DNA of 64,000 bases from Prevotella sp. (GCA_017557185.1 JAFZAP010000014.1:1-64000); one strand, 5' to 3'; positions 41,277-51,721 are shown, numbered from the stretch's first letter. The notes: a model not told the origin generated them from the letters alone. A program made the numbers and translations.

Positions 41277-44200
41277 TTTGGTAATAATGTGTTAAGATTT
41301 CGTGATAGTCTTTCCCGGTTTCACCCATCACGGCAGCACCGATCTGGCAGAAACCGACACCATGTCCCCAGCCGCGGCCATGAAGAACGAAGGTGATGGC
41401 TTCGGCATCGCGTTCCTCGGCAGCAGCCTCGGCCGACGGCGGCAGCACATCGACCAGTTTTTCAACATCGAAGCAACTGCTCTTCAGATGGGATGTGGAG
41501 AGCAGACGTCGGATTTCGAGTTCCTTCCCGACGGTGTATTCGCCCTCGGTGCCCACGAACTTCAGTTTCCAGATGCGGCCGCTCTTGCCTCGCTCCATTG
41601 GAACAAGGTCTTGGATAGCACCCAAGCTGATGCCAAGTTTACCCTGCAGCCACTCGGCTACCTGCTTGGCGCTGATGGTCTCGGTCCACTCGTAGAAGTC
41701 GGCAGTTTCCTGATCGTAGTCGTTCAGCACCTGTCGGATGATGTGTTCGTCGTGCGTGTTGCACCACGGACACTCCACCGACTGCAAGTAGGGCTTCTTG
41801 ATGTCTTCCCAACAGTATTGGTATTCCTCGGTGCGACCGCCACAACACTTCGAGAAGCGTGTGTCGCATACTTGATCTTCAGACATTAGCACCTGTCCCT
41901 TCGTGGCTCTGATGGCCTCGGCCACGTGTGGATTGGCGGCACGGGTAATGCCCTGATAACGTTGGCAGTGGTCGTCGGCACATACGTCGAAGATGGTATG
42001 TTCCTCACGGTCGTACCAGCGGATGAGTTCGTCGTCCTTCTTGATAAAGGAGAAGAAATTGTCGCGGTGGTCGCCGTTCTCTTCGCGTTTCTTCATCTGA
42101 GCCAGCAACCACGAACGGGAGATCACGGCATGCGCTTTGAGGAGTTCGATGGAGGAGGTGGCACTCATCTCGCTGGAGATGACGCTCTCGAGATATTGTT
42201 CGACTGAGAGTTCGTTGATGGCACAGATTTGATCGGCTTCCACCACCAGATGCAGGGCTCCACGGAAGGTCTGCGTTTCCTTGCGCTCCCAATGGAAACC
42301 CACGCCGATCACCACGTCTTCAAGCGAGAACGATGCATCGGAACGCTTCGGAATGAAGCGCAGTTCACGATACTGATTGCCATTCCACAGGATGCCGCCT
42401 TCGGCAAACTCCACCAATTGCGTACCTGTGATATCAACGCCCTTTGCGGTGTAGGACTTGTTCAGCGTGAAACGAATCTGCTGAGCGCTCACGATGCCTA
42501 CGCTGACATTAGGCTCTTCGCCCATCGCTTCTTGCTCCTTGCCCCCCACGTCTTGTTCCTTGGTGTGGAACTGCTTCAGCTGGTCAGTCAGTTGTTGCAT
42601 GGCCGTGTCGCTGAGGCTGCACTCGCGCAGAATGGCGGTGGCTTCTTCTGCAGTGAGGTTTTCGAAGTCTTGCTGTCTGGGCGTGATGATGAGTCCCGAC
42701 ATGTCGAGAGCACCGGGACTGACAAGCCGTTGCTTGGCATCATCAGCAAAATAGCAGTCGGGTCTGTGCTTCTGGCGGGGGAACACAACGGAGATAAGTG
42801 TGTCGTGCTGTCGCCATGCCACGATGTTCATCATGGGCTCATCTTGAGTCGGGCAAAGTGTATCGAACTCCTTATAGAATATCTCGAAGAGGCGGGCGTC
42901 TTCATCAGCTTTTTTGCTACGAAGAACGAATGCCGGACATACGAAGTCGTGTAACAGGGAGATGCTGGCATCGTCGTTTAATCTGAACACTTCCTCCAGA
43001 TTACGGCTCAATCGCGGCCAGCTCTGCTGCAGCGGAATGATTCCGTTGGTGCCCGCCTGCAGATGCATGTGGTCGGGAGCGGAGGCGCCGCACCGAGGAC
43101 CGTTGTAGAACACCATCATATCTGGATAGCGACTCGTCAGCTGATGCATCATCGGATAATGGCCGCTGATGCGTTGTGGCTCATGACTCGTCAGGGGAAT
43201 GGTGAAATGCATGGGAAGGATAGGATAGGGGTTGACAAGTAGTTCGTAACTCGCCTTCCCGTTGCTGCTCACCATGGTTTTAGCGAATTGTTCTGATGGC
43301 CGGTTCTTTGCACATAGGAAGCAGGGGCGTTCATTAATAGTGTTTGCATCGATCTTTGCTCCTGTCGAAACCATGCGGGCAGGATTCCATTGCACACGCA
43401 GAGTAGTATCGCCTGCTGAGAGTTCGCGTGTCTGAACATTGGTCAGGTCTCGATAGCGCTGATTGGCATCTTCCCATTTCTCTAACTGTCGGTCGAAGAA
43501 TCGTGTCAAAGGTGTCTCGCGGTTCGGATTCTCGGCTGACTGGCGTGCTTTCAGTTCCATGGTGCGCAGGCGATCCTTGTAGAGGTTGTTGGCATTCTGT
43601 TTCTCAATGGAGAGGGCGGCATCGCTGTTTCCATCCCACCGGCGACAGAGGTACAATTCGTCAAAGATACGGCCGATGCGCCACTGACGGCTAAAAGCCA
43701 GTCCCATGGCATAGTCCTCACCATAGCTGGTGTTAGGGAACTGCAACTGACGGGCCAAGGGTGTGAAGAAGGCACGTGGAGCGCCGAGTCCATTGATGCG
43801 CAAAGCGTTGTTCGGTCCGTTTTGGTCTGTCCACTCCTTATGGTCGATAAGGCCTGGCGGAAGTGTTTCCAACTGGAAGTTGCACATGCGGTAGCTACCG
43901 ATCATCATGGCTGCGTGTTGCTCGTAGAAGGCATCAACGATGCGTTGCAGCGTCAGGGGTGACGAATAAAGGTCATCGGAGTCGAGCTGCACAGCAAAGC
44001 GCCCACAGCGGTCGTCGTTGATGGCCATGTTCCAGCAGCCGCCAATACCTAAATCCGTGCGTTCGGGAACGATGACGACCAGTCGTCCTTTGCTCTCTTT
44101 GCAAAGCTCAGTAAGTATATCGCTTGTGCCGTCTGTAGAATGGTTGTCAACGACAATGACATTGAATGGGAAGCGGGTTTTCTGGGTAAGTGCGCTCTCA

Positions 44201-45039
44201 ACGGCATCGCGAATGGTCTTGACACGATTGAAGACGGGAATCACCACTGATGCCTCAACGTCGAAATCCTGTTCGTCGAAGTCGATGTCGGTATATGTGG
44301 TGGTGTCAACCAATGCATTGACGGCCTCCAGATGATGAGTGCAGGCGATTTCCATCTCAATCTGCACCTCGCGATTACGAGGGTTCACATAGTCGAACTG
44401 CCGCTCGCCGCTTTTGCGTGTGTCGAGTTCTATCGTTGTATATAACAGCTCGTTCAGATGGAATAGCTGCTGCTGACGGCTCAGGAACAGGCGCAGGTCA
44501 TACCAGCCGGCATAACAATAGATGTGGCGAGTGTCGCCGTTTTGCTGAAGTGCAGAGACTGTTTTCTCCCATGATTTAACCAGTGATGTGCGTAATAATA
44601 CTAAAGGTCCGAAGTCGAAGTCGTCGCGTAAAGAGCCTTCTTGATAATCGATGACGGGATGTCGTACAACGAGTTTCTTGCTGTCTGTGCTCTGTTCTTC
44701 CAGATAGTCGCTATAGACCATGGCGGCTTGGGTCTCGTCGGCAGCCCTGACTAGACGATCGACAGCATGTGAGCCAAGCATCACAGGTGGTGTCTTCAGG
44801 TTGAAAAGGATGTAATCGGCCTTCGCTGCATGGCTGATAACCCTCATAGTTCCGGTAGAGAGCAGATCGCTGACAACGAGTGTCTGACAGCTTTTGGGAG
44901 TAGTTGAGTGCTTTTCAAAGTCTTGTCCTACGAGCAGGAATATCTTTCTGACATTCTTGTTGTGTCGCAAAGTTTCGATCATCGGAGCAATAACCTCGAT
45001 ATCGTCGCAAGGCAGAAAACAATCAATGCGTTCTCTCAT
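41251..45039 (-). CDS. GT2 glycosyltransferase-DUF4922-SpoIID fusion protein
   Basis: A 1262-residue, three-part protein. Residues 1-260 are a nucleotide-sugar-like alpha/beta domain. Residues about 265-480 are a GT2 glycosyltransferase ([37 protein letters not shown]). Residues about 560-840 are DUF4922, related to the HIT/GalT superfamily: [11 protein letters not shown], then DHMHLQAG with the His-x-His-x-Gln motif, which suggests nucleotidyl-transfer or phosphorylase chemistry. Residues about 920-1255 are a SpoIID domain, a lytic transglycosylase fold ([39 protein letters not shown]). No signal peptide is visible, although SpoIID domains normally act outside the membrane. It is the first gene before the overlapping AmpG-like permease. 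Confidence 0.88.
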   Translation of the reverse strand: MRERIDCFLPCDDIEVIAPMIETLRHNKNVRKIFLLVGQDFEKHSTTPKSCQTLVVSDLLSTGTMRVISHAAKADYILFNLKTPPVMLGSHAVDRLVRAADETQAAMVYSDYLEEQSTDSKKLVVRHPVIDYQEGSLRDDFDFGPLVLLRTSLVKSWEKTVSALQQNGDTRHIYCYAGWYDLRLFLSRQQQLFHLNELLYTTIELDTRKSGERQFDYVNPRNREVQIEMEIACTHHLEAVNALVDTTTYTDIDFDEQDFDVEASVVIPVFNRVKTIRDAVESALTQKTRFPFNVIVVDNHSTDGTSDILTELCKESKGRLVVIVPERTDLGIGGCWNMAINDDRCGRFAVQLDSDDLYSSPLTLQRIVDAFYEQHAAMMIGSYRMCNFQLETLPPGLIDHKEWTDQNGPNNALRINGLGAPRAFFTPLARQLQFPNTSYGEDYAMGLAFSRQWRIGRIFDELYLCRRWDGNSDAALSIEKQNANNLYKDRLRTMELKARQSAENPNRETPLTRFFDRQLEKWEDANQRYRDLTNVQTRELSAGDTTLRVQWNPARMVSTGAKIDANTINERPCFLCAKNRPSEQFAKTMVSSNGKASYELLVNPYPILPMHFTIPLTSHEPQRISGHYPMMHQLTSRYPDMMVFYNGPRCGASAPDHMHLQAGTNGIIPLQQSWPRLSRNLEEVFRLNDDASISLLHDFVCPAFVLRSKKADEDARLFEIFYKEFDTLCPTQDEPMMNIVAWRQHDTLISVVFPRQKHRPDCYFADDAKQRLVSPGALDMSGLIITPRQQDFENLTAEEATAILRECSLSDTAMQQLTDQLKQFHTKEQDVGGKEQEAMGEEPNVSVGIVSAQQIRFTLNKSYTAKGVDITGTQLVEFAEGGILWNGNQYRELRFIPKRSDASFSLEDVVIGVGFHWERKETQTFRGALHLVVEADQICAINELSVEQYLESVISSEMSATSSIELLKAHAVISRSWLLAQMKKREENGDHRDNFFSFIKKDDELIRWYDREEHTIFDVCADDHCQRYQGITRAANPHVAEAIRATKGQVLMSEDQVCDTRFSKCCGGRTEEYQYCWEDIKKPYLQSVECPWCNTHDEHIIRQVLNDYDQETADFYEWTETISAKQVAEWLQGKLGISLGAIQDLVPMERGKSGRIWKLKFVGTEGEYTVGKELEIRRLLSTSHLKSSCFDVEKLVDVLPPSAEAAAEERDAEAITFVLHGRGWGHGVGFCQIGAAVMGETGKDYHEILTHYYQNAEIKKVY

Positions 45040-45118
45040 TTTAATCTTGTTTTATTAAATAATAGGTGCAAATATACAAAAAAAAGTCGAAGAATGATAA
45101 ATTGAGGGGAAAAAATTG

Positions 45119-45126
45119 TACCTTTG
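45119..45126 (+). promoter_or_regulatory. -7 element upstream of rlmN
   Basis: TACCTTTG, 26 nt before the ATG at 45152. No good TTTG lies at 19-21 nt upstream. A minus-strand TATATTTG at 45069-45076 lies before the divergent fusion gene, again without a clear -33 box. Confidence 0.55.
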
Positions 45127-45151
45127 CAGATTGAAAGTGGCTAAATGCATC

Positions 45152-46213
45152 ATGGATTCCACAAAAAAGCGCCTAATTGGCTTGACGTTGGCCGAACTGA
45201 AAGATGTGGCAACATCATTGGGAATGCCTGCCTTTACAGGTGGACAGATGGCGCAGTGGATCTATGTGAAGCATGTGGCAAGTATCGACGAGATGACCAA
45301 TCTCTCGAAACAGAATCGTGAGCGGTTGAAGTCGGAATATGAAGTGGGCATTATGCCGCCTGTCGAAAGCCAACGCAGTGTTGACGGAACTGTGAAGTAC
45401 CTGCTTCCTGTGAGATGTTCCGATGATTCGGGCATGGCTGGCGGCAAGTTCGTGGAAACGGTTCTCATTCCCGATGGCGAGCGGGCAACGCTTTGCGTGT
45501 CGTGCCAGGTGGGATGCAAGATGAACTGCCTCTTCTGTCAGACAGGCAAGCAGGGATGGCATGGCAATCTCTCTGTTGCTGACATCCTGAACCAGATTTA
45601 TGCCATTCCCGAGAGCCATGAACTTACCAACATCGTCTTCATGGGACAAGGAGAGCCGATGGACAATCTGGATGCTGTGTTACGCGCCACGGAGATTCTC
45701 ACTGCCGACTGGAGTTTGGCATGGAGCCCGAAGCGCATCACGGTGAGCTCGGTAGGTCTGCGGGGGAAACTCAAACGATTCCTTGACGAGAGTCCCTGCC
45801 ATGTGGCCATCAGTTTGCATTCACCTCTCCATGAGCAACGCATGCAGCTGATGCCAGCAGAGAAAGCTATGAACATCTCGGAAGTGGTGGAACTGTTGCG
45901 AGGCTATGATTTCGCACATCAGCGACGCCTCTCCTTCGAGTACATCGTGTTTAGAGGACTCAACGACTCCATGGCACATGCCCGAGCAATCGTCGACCTG
46001 CTGCGTGGCTTGGACTGCCGCATCAACCTGATATGCTTCCACCAAATACCTGGGGTGCCTCTTCGTGGAGCTGATGAACAGACGATGTTGCGTTTCCGCG
46101 ATTATCTCACTGCTCATGGTGTCTTTACGACAATTAGGGCATCGCGTGGAGAGGATATCTTCGCAGCATGTGGCTTGCTCAGTACTGCCCGACAGGAAGG
46201 TCAGTCTTGCTGA
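45152..46213 (+). CDS. rlmN: 23S rRNA (adenine2503-C2)-methyltransferase RlmN
   Basis: Radical-SAM methyltransferase that modifies A2503 of 23S rRNA (and A37 of some tRNAs), affecting peptidyl-transferase accuracy. The 353-residue product has the cluster motif CxxxCxxC in CQVGCKMNCLFCQTG. Also present are MGQGEPMDN, SSVGL, and the C-terminal FTTIRASRGEDIFAACG, which carries the second catalytic Cys. The ATG at 45152 was chosen over an in-frame TTG at 45116 because that codon lies within the -7 box. It is first in the rlmN-pdxA-flippase run. Confidence 0.95.
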   Translation: MDSTKKRLIGLTLAELKDVATSLGMPAFTGGQMAQWIYVKHVASIDEMTNLSKQNRERLKSEYEVGIMPPVESQRSVDGTVKYLLPVRCSDDSGMAGGKFVETVLIPDGERATLCVSCQVGCKMNCLFCQTGKQGWHGNLSVADILNQIYAIPESHELTNIVFMGQGEPMDNLDAVLRATEILTADWSLAWSPKRITVSSVGLRGKLKRFLDESPCHVAISLHSPLHEQRMQLMPAEKAMNISEVVELLRGYDFAHQRRLSFEYIVFRGLNDSMAHARAIVDLLRGLDCRINLICFHQIPGVPLRGADEQTMLRFRDYLTAHGVFTTIRASRGEDIFAACGLLSTARQEGQSC

Positions 46214-46244
46214 AGCATATTCTTGGATATATTTTTAACAATCA

Positions 46245-47327
46245 ATGATAATGGAAGAAAGAAAAATCCGCGTAGCCATTACGCATGGCAATACCAACGG
46301 TATTGGATACGAACTTATTTTTAAGACTTTTGCAGAGCCGGAGATGTTAGAACTCTGCACTCCAGTTGTCTATGGTTCGCCGAAATTGGCAACCTATCAT
46401 CGCAAGGCGCTTGGCACAGAAACCGTGTTTAGTATAATAAGCTCTGCAGACGAAGTGCGCGATGGGCGTATCAACCTGATCACCTGCTTCGACGAGGAAG
46501 TGAAGGTAGAGCTGGGCAATCCTACGGAGGAAGCCAAGAAAGCTGGCGACAAGGCCCTGAGCAAGGCAGTTGCCGACATGAAAAACGGTGCTTATGATGC
46601 TTTACTCCTTGGTCCTCTGGAGACCAATGCCAATTTGGAGGCAACGGGGTTACAGCTCCTCATGGCTGGACCTCTCCGTGTAGCGGTGGCAACGAGTGGT
46701 ATGGCGTTGAAAGATGTTGTGGAACAGTTGAATACCGACCTCATTCTCAAAAAGTCTGATATGCTCTTCACGATGCTGAAGCGCGATTTGCGTGTTAGCA
46801 ATCCTCGTGTAGCAGTGCTTGCCTTGAATCCTAAAGCTGATGGGGTAGAGGAGAGCGAGATGATTGCTCCTGCAATTCAGAAACTTGTCGCCTCGGGGAA
46901 GCAAGCATATGGCCCCTATTCCGCCAGCGACTTCTTCGGTACAGAGAAATACCATTCCTTCGATGCCGTGTTGGCCATGTATCACGATCAGGGTGTTGCA
47001 CCACTCAAGGCCCTCGCAGCGACAGAAAACATCGTCTATGTAGCAGGACTGCTCGTGCCCTGTGCCGCTTCGTGCTATGGTCCTTCATTCGATATTGCCG
47101 GCCATAACGAAGCCGATGCCGATCCGTTCCGCCAGGCTCTTTATGCAGTTATCGATGCTGCTCGCAACCGCAAGAATTATGATGCTCCGTTGGCAAATCC
47201 ATTACCGAAGCTCTATCATGAGAAGCGCGACGAGAGTGAGAAGGTACGTTTTGCTATTCCAAAGAAACGCGAAGGACGTGAGAACGAGAAAGATGTCCAG
47301 CAAGAACAACCGCAAGCAGAGGAATAG
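46245..47327 (+). CDS. pdxA: 4-hydroxythreonine-4-phosphate dehydrogenase
   Basis: NAD-dependent, metal-dependent dehydrogenase of pyridoxal-5'-phosphate synthesis (the DXP-dependent route), forming 3-amino-2-oxopropyl phosphate. The 360-residue product begins VAITHGNTNGIGYELIFK (family VxxTxGDPAGIGPE, here varied to HGNTNGIG) and carries AVLALNPKADGVEESEMIAPAI and the metal-binding YHDQGVAPLKAL. The C-terminus has a charged tail (KKREGRENEKDVQQEQPQAEE) beyond the domain. The altered first loop is common in Bacteroidota PdxA. It lies 31 nt after rlmN and 24 nt before the flippase-like gene. Confidence 0.93.
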   Translation: MIMEERKIRVAITHGNTNGIGYELIFKTFAEPEMLELCTPVVYGSPKLATYHRKALGTETVFSIISSADEVRDGRINLITCFDEEVKVELGNPTEEAKKAGDKALSKAVADMKNGAYDALLLGPLETNANLEATGLQLLMAGPLRVAVATSGMALKDVVEQLNTDLILKKSDMLFTMLKRDLRVSNPRVAVLALNPKADGVEESEMIAPAIQKLVASGKQAYGPYSASDFFGTEKYHSFDAVLAMYHDQGVAPLKALAATENIVYVAGLLVPCAASCYGPSFDIAGHNEADADPFRQALYAVIDAARNRKNYDAPLANPLPKLYHEKRDESEKVRFAIPKKREGRENEKDVQQEQPQAEE

Positions 47328-47351
47328 CAGAATCAGCTTGGCAATGTACCT

Positions 47352-48392
47352 ATGAAGAAGAAATATCAAAACGGCTTTTTCGCTTTCGGTCTGCTGGTGC
47401 TCATCGTCATGGTGACACAGCTTGACTTCGGTCAGGTGTGGAGCGGATTGAAACACGCTGGCTACTGGTTTTTTGCAGTGGTAGCGCTGTGGGCTGTTTT
47501 GTATGTCTTCAATGCTGCTGCTTGGTATACCATCATCAAGGCACAGGTGAGCAAAGAGGAACTTGAGAAACAGGCGAAAGAGACAGGAAAACCTGTTTCG
47601 GCAACGCCTTTCTCCTTCTGGTGGCTTTATAAAATCACGGTCAGCGGCTTTGCACTGAACTACGCCACTCCTGGTGGACTGATGGGCGGAGAACCATATC
47701 GCGTCATGGAACTGGCTCCGAAGATCGGAACGGAACGGGCGTCATCATCGGTGATTCTATACGCTATGACCCATATCTTCAGCCATTTCTGGTTTTGGTT
47801 CCTGTCGATCTTCCTTTATATCATGATCAGGCCTGTTAACCTTTTCATGGGAACCGTTCTTACCATTATAGGCTCATTCTGCATACTGGGTCTTTGGTTC
47901 TTCATGATTGGCTATAGGAAAGGACTGGCTGTCAGGGCAATGAAGATTCTGCGGCATGTTCCTTTTGTCAAGCGTTGGGCAAGGGATTTCATAGAGGTTC
48001 ACCGCGAACAACTCGATACCATCGATAAACAGATAGCAGCTCTTCACAACCAGAATCCAAAGAGTTTTGTTGTAGCAGTGGTCTTGGAGTTGCTCTGTCG
48101 TATCGGTGCAGCCCTCGAAGTATTCTTCGTGTTGCTTATCCTCATGCCATCGGTGAATTATTTGCAGTGTATTCTTATCCTGGCATTCACATCACTTTTT
48201 GCCAATATGCTATTCTTCATGCCCTTGCAACTTGGTGGACGTGAAGGAGGTTTTCTCATGTCGGTCAACGGACTGGGAATGACCGCTAGTGCCGGAACTT
48301 TTGTTGCACTGATTGTACGCATTAGAGAGCTGATATGGACAGGAATTGGTCTTCTGCTTATCAAAATAGACAAGCAGAATCCCAAGAAATGA
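47352..48392 (+). CDS. Lysylphosphatidylglycerol synthase-like TM protein (YbhN/UPF0104 type)
   Basis: A 346-residue inner-membrane protein with about eight helices. The N-terminal [18 protein letters not shown] and [19 protein letters not shown] helices, the [19 protein letters not shown] loop and [14 protein letters not shown] near the end are hallmarks of the flippase-like domain found in MprF, YbhN and related proteins. It has no soluble transferase part, so it would move rather than make lipids. Its substrate is unknown. The 3' end is close to the promoter for the next gene, which begins 59 nt further on. Confidence 0.87.
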   Translation: MKKKYQNGFFAFGLLVLIVMVTQLDFGQVWSGLKHAGYWFFAVVALWAVLYVFNAAAWYTIIKAQVSKEELEKQAKETGKPVSATPFSFWWLYKITVSGFALNYATPGGLMGGEPYRVMELAPKIGTERASSSVILYAMTHIFSHFWFWFLSIFLYIMIRPVNLFMGTVLTIIGSFCILGLWFFMIGYRKGLAVRAMKILRHVPFVKRWARDFIEVHREQLDTIDKQIAALHNQNPKSFVVAVVLELLCRIGAALEVFFVLLILMPSVNYLQCILILAFTSLFANMLFFMPLQLGGREGGFLMSVNGLGMTASAGTFVALIVRIRELIWTGIGLLLIKIDKQNPKK

Positions 48393-48409
48393 TAAAAAAA
48401 CTGCCAAAA

Positions 48410-48442
48410 TTGCAGATATCTCGAATAAAATGTGTAATTTTG
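48410..48442 (+). promoter_or_regulatory. Promoter of the sigma-54 activator-lptE-secG run
   Basis: TTG (48410-48412), 22-nt spacing, TAATTTTG (48435-48442); ATG at 48452. The fit is good at -7 and weak at -33. It suggests that the downstream genes can be expressed apart from rlmN-pdxA. Confidence 0.6.
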
Positions 48443-48451
48443 TCACCCCAA

Positions 48452-49699
48452 ATGGATAGTAGTAGACTACAAACGGTAAAAAGTAGGTATAACATCGTGG
48501 GAAATTGCGATGCTTTGAACCATGCTTTGGATGTCGCCCTGCAGGTAGCACCCACCGATTTGAGTGTGCTTATCGTAGGCGAAAGCGGAGTCGGCAAGGA
48601 GATCATTCCGCGTGTCATCCACGACAATTCCCCACGTCGACGCGAGAAGTATTTCGCTATCAACTGTGGTTCGATTCCCGAGGGTACTATCGACAGTGAA
48701 CTGTTTGGACACGAGAAGGGATCGTTCACGGGAGCCATCGGCGAGAGCGAAGGCTATTTCGGCATTGCCAACAAGGGTACTATCTTCCTCGATGAAGTGG
48801 GAGAGCTGCCTTTGGCAACACAGGCACGGTTGTTGCGAGTGCTCGAGACGGGTGAGTATATCCGTGTGGGTGGGCAGAAGATCATGAAGACTGATGTCCG
48901 TATCGTTGCAGCTACCAATATCAATATGCGGAAGGCCATCAGCGAAGGAAGGTTCCGTGAAGACCTCTATTATCGTCTGAACACCATCCCGTTGCAGATG
49001 CCTGCACTGCGAGATCGTGGAGAAGATATCCTAATGCTGTTCCGTCTCTTTGCCACTCAGATGGCAGAGAAATACCGTTTGCCCAAAATCACGCTTTCCG
49101 AAGATGCTAAGCGTCTGATGCTACAGTATAAATGGCCGGGCAACGTGCGACAGCTCAAGAACATAACAGAGCAGATGTCGGTGCTCAGCGAGAAGCGCGA
49201 GATAGATGTTGAAACACTATCGAAATATATCCCGCAGGATCCGGAGAGTACGCAACTGGCTGTGATCGGTCATGCAGGCTCCCACTCCTATGAGAGCGAA
49301 AGAGAACTGCTTTATAAGATTCTCTATGAGCTTCGCGGTAATGTGAGTGATCTGCGACGCGACATGAACAGTTTGCGCAAGCAACTCGATGAGGCTAGGG
49401 GCTTGAATGGCGCTGTGGGATTCCAACATCCTATCCAGGCGGTTGATGTGTCGGGTATGGCTGTGACACCTGTTACAGGTTCCGCCGGCATGGCCTCACA
49501 AGTCCCCTTAGAGGAAGCTGAGGCAGAAGAGATTAAAGAGCCTGAAAGCCTTAATCTGACTGACCTCAGTAGGCAGATGCTTGAGAAAGCCCTCGAGCGC
49601 AATGGCGGAAATCGCAAGCGTGCTGCCCAGGAACTGGGCATCAGCGACCGGACACTCTATCGTAGGTTGAAACAATACGGACTTGAAAAAGAGAAGTGA
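48452..49699 (+). CDS. Sigma-54-dependent transcriptional activator without receiver domain
   Basis: A 415-residue AAA+ enhancer-binding protein. The AAA+ domain (about residues 20-250) has VGESGVGKEIIPRVIH (Walker A), ELFGHEKGSFTGA, GTIFLDEVGELPL (Walker B), RFREDLYYRLN and WPGNVRQLKN. The sigma-54 contact loop reads GSFTGA rather than GAFTGA, a conservative change. A Fis-type helix-turn-helix closes the protein (GNRKRAAQELGISDRTLYRRL). With no N-terminal sensor, control must come from its level or a partner. The ATG at 48452 was chosen because the -7 box TAATTTTG lies 10 nt upstream; a longer in-frame start falls inside the promoter. Confidence 0.93.
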   Translation: MDSSRLQTVKSRYNIVGNCDALNHALDVALQVAPTDLSVLIVGESGVGKEIIPRVIHDNSPRRREKYFAINCGSIPEGTIDSELFGHEKGSFTGAIGESEGYFGIANKGTIFLDEVGELPLATQARLLRVLETGEYIRVGGQKIMKTDVRIVAATNINMRKAISEGRFREDLYYRLNTIPLQMPALRDRGEDILMLFRLFATQMAEKYRLPKITLSEDAKRLMLQYKWPGNVRQLKNITEQMSVLSEKREIDVETLSKYIPQDPESTQLAVIGHAGSHSYESERELLYKILYELRGNVSDLRRDMNSLRKQLDEARGLNGAVGFQHPIQAVDVSGMAVTPVTGSAGMASQVPLEEAEAEEIKEPESLNLTDLSRQMLEKALERNGGNRKRAAQELGISDRTLYRRLKQYGLEKEK

Positions 49700-49712
49700 T
49701 TTACAAGGAACA

Positions 49713-50270
49713 ATGAAGAAAGTCATCAGCCATATCACCAATTGCCATCGCACAGGAGTACGCTTGTGCATGCTGTTGCTGTGTCTGTCGTTTGACTGCT
49801 TCATGCTTTCTTCGTGTGTTCCCCACTATAGCTTCAATGGTGCCAGCATCGACTATAGTACAACGAAGACCATCGAGATTGCCGACTTCCCGATTCGCGC
49901 CAGTTATGTGTGGGGACCTATGGGACCGCTCTTTAATAATCAGTTGAAGGACACCTATGCCAATCACACCAAGCTTATCCAGGTGAAACGCAATGGTGAC
50001 CTGAAGATTGAAGGTGAGATTACGCAGTATACGCAGCGCAACAAGTCTGTGTCGAGCGAAGGATACTCCGCCCAGGTGGAGCTCTCGATGACCGTCAACG
50101 TGCGGTTTACCAATAATAAGAAACACTCCGACGACTTCGAGCGTTCCTTCACGGCAACTTCGTCGTACGAATCAACGCAATCGCTCAATTCCGTTCAGGA
50201 AGAACTCGTCACGCAGATGGTGAAGGAGATTACCGACCAGATCTTCAATGCCACCGTTGCCAACTGGTAG
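49713..50270 (+). CDS. lptE: LptE-like lipoprotein for LPS assembly
   Basis: A 185-residue outer-membrane lipoprotein expected to plug the LptD barrel and help place lipopolysaccharide in the outer leaflet. An unusually long hydrophobic leader (RTGVRLCMLLLCLSFDCFMLSSC) ends in a lipobox, followed by VPHYSFNGASID, the Bacteroidota LptE start. Conserved features are IADFPIRA, LKDTYANHTKLIQV, GDLKIEGEITQY and the C-terminal LVTQMVKEITDQIFN. The ATG at 49713 (MKKVIS) starts 14 nt after the stop of the activator gene. The TPR gene follows after 28 nt and secG after that, an order common in the phylum. Confidence 0.88.
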   Translation: MKKVISHITNCHRTGVRLCMLLLCLSFDCFMLSSCVPHYSFNGASIDYSTTKTIEIADFPIRASYVWGPMGPLFNNQLKDTYANHTKLIQVKRNGDLKIEGEITQYTQRNKSVSSEGYSAQVELSMTVNVRFTNNKKHSDDFERSFTATSSYESTQSLNSVQEELVTQMVKEITDQIFNATVANW

Positions 50271-50298
50271 GTCATGACAAGATATATAAGTAAGGAAT

Positions 50299-51078
50299 AT
50301 GGAACTGACAACACTCATCAAACACCCGGAAAGGCTCGATAAGGAGACACTCTACGATCTCCGTTCGCTCCTTGCGCTCCATCCTTACTATCAGCCGGCA
50401 CGTCTGCTCCTGTTGAAGAATCTCTATCTTCTCCACGATGAGTCTTTCGACGAAGAGCTGCGGCGCGCTGCTATCTATCTGACCGATCGCAGCAAGCTCT
50501 TCGACCTCGTCGAGGCTGCTCACTATCAGCTGTCGCCTGCCGCTAAGGAGAAAAATGACCATCAGGCAGAAGCAGATGCTCCCCAGTCTGCCGACCGCAC
50601 CATCACACTCATCGACCATTTCCTTGACTCCATTCCCAAGGACGAAGAGGAACAGGCTGAAACGAAGCGGCGCCCGACACCTGCTGATGCCGCTGTCGAC
50701 TATGTCGCTTATCTTCTTGATATCGAAGGTGAGCAGAATCAGGCTAAGACTTCAGAACCTGCCCCCGAAATGAAGGGACAAAGTCTCATCGATCACTTCA
50801 TCGAGAACGAGGGTGGTAGGATTCAACTGAAGGAAGAAATCGATTATACACCTGATGTTGATAAAATTACTGATAGTGACGAAAATGATGACGATGATGG
50901 CTATTTTACCGAGACTTTAGCTAAAATTTATATAAAACAGGGTCGATATAGCAAGGCTTTAGAAATTATTCAGCGTTTAAATTTGAATTATCCAAAAAAA
51001 AATGCTTACTTTGCAGACCAAATTCGATTCCTTGAGAAATTGATATTGAATAACAAACAAAACAACAAACAAAAATAA
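50299..51078 (+). CDS. TPR-like protein between lptE and secG
   Basis: A 259-residue cytoplasmic protein; function unknown. The N-terminal RSLLALHPYYQPARLLLLKNLYLLHD and the C-terminal FTETLAKIYIKQGRYSKALEIIQRLNLNYPKKNAYF are tetratricopeptide-like helix pairs. Between them (about residues 85-195) is an acidic, low-complexity region (DSDENDDDDG) with two DHF(L/I) helices, likely disordered. No signal peptide or membrane segment. Its placement between an outer-membrane assembly lipoprotein and a translocon subunit suggests an envelope-related scaffold, but that is inference. It ends 7 nt before secG. Confidence 0.75.
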   Translation: MELTTLIKHPERLDKETLYDLRSLLALHPYYQPARLLLLKNLYLLHDESFDEELRRAAIYLTDRSKLFDLVEAAHYQLSPAAKEKNDHQAEADAPQSADRTITLIDHFLDSIPKDEEEQAETKRRPTPADAAVDYVAYLLDIEGEQNQAKTSEPAPEMKGQSLIDHFIENEGGRIQLKEEIDYTPDVDKITDSDENDDDDGYFTETLAKIYIKQGRYSKALEIIQRLNLNYPKKNAYFADQIRFLEKLILNNKQNNKQK

Positions 51079-51085
51079 TTAAAAA

Positions 51086-51496
51086 ATGGTTTACACATTA
51101 TTCGTAATTCTTATCGTTATTGCAGCACTGCTGATGATCGGCATCGTGCTCATTCAAGAGTCTAAGGGCGGTGGTCTTTCCTCAAATTTCTCCGCCTCAA
51201 ACCAAATCATGGGTGTCCGTAAGACTACCGACGTGATTGAGAAGGCTACATGGAGCCTCGCTGCTGCCAGGGTTCTCTTCAGCGTCATCTGTGCCTACGT
51301 GGCACCGAAGTCTGTCACTGAGCAGAGCGTACTTGAAAACGTGGCTACCGAGACACAGACCACGAATCCCACCAACACACAGGGATTTGGTGCTGGTCAG
51401 CAGGCTGCTCCCGCTGCTGCACAGGATGCCGCTGCACCCGCAGCTAAGGAAGCTCCCGTCGCTGCTCCTGCAGCAAAGGATGCCCCCGCTCAGTAA
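51086..51496 (+). CDS. secG: Preprotein translocase subunit SecG
   Basis: Small inner-membrane subunit of the SecYEG translocon. The 136-residue protein has the usual two helices, the first starting VYTLFVILIVIAALLMIGIVLIQESKGGGLSS, with the SKGGGL loop conserved, then NQIMGVRKTTDVIEKATWSLA. Beyond the second helix is an Ala/Pro-rich tail (about residues 100-136, GAGQQAAPAAAQDAAAPAAK), common in Bacteroidota SecG and probably unstructured. It is last in the lptE-TPR-secG run. No T-rich terminator is evident; a TGAGAAAA/TTTTCTCA stem at 51531-51552 is followed by A residues only. Confidence 0.92.
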   Translation: MVYTLFVILIVIAALLMIGIVLIQESKGGGLSSNFSASNQIMGVRKTTDVIEKATWSLAAARVLFSVICAYVAPKSVTEQSVLENVATETQTTNPTNTQGFGAGQQAAPAAAQDAAAPAAKEAPVAAPAAKDAPAQ

Positions 51497-51570
51497 GAAA
51501 CAGAGAATACTGCGGAAATAGCAGTAGTTCTGAGAAAAAGACTGTTTTCTCAAAAAAACTTCGGGATTTG

Positions 51571-51602
51571 TTTGGTTATTCCAAATAAATCCCGTATCTT
51601 TG
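51571..51602 (+). promoter_or_regulatory. Promoter of tRNA-His
   Basis: TTTG (51571-51574), 20-nt spacer, TATCTTTG (51595-51602), 41 nt before the mature tRNA 5' end. Confidence 0.82.
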
Positions 51603-51642
51603 CACTCGCTTTTGAAAAGAAGCGTCAAAAAGCTACCAACAT

Positions 51643-51717
51643 GGTGCCCGTAGTTCAGTTGGTTAGAGCGTCAGATTGTGGTTCTGAATGTCGTGGGTTC
51701 GAGTCCCACCGGGCACC
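51643..51717 (+). tRNA. tRNA-His (anticodon GTG)
   Basis: A 75-nt tRNA including the extra 5' G (position -1) that pairs with discriminator C73, the histidine identity pair. The acceptor is GTGCCCG/CGGGCAC, and the anticodon stem TCAGA/TCTGA closes TTGTGGT, giving GTG. CCA is not fully encoded (CA only). The last part of its 3' half is repeated at 51759-51775. Confidence 0.94.
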
Positions 51718-51721
51718 CATA

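Noticed and set aside
51531-51552. secG terminator
   Set aside because: The stem TGAGAAAA/TTTTCTCA is followed by A residues rather than T on the plus strand, and the stem is weak.
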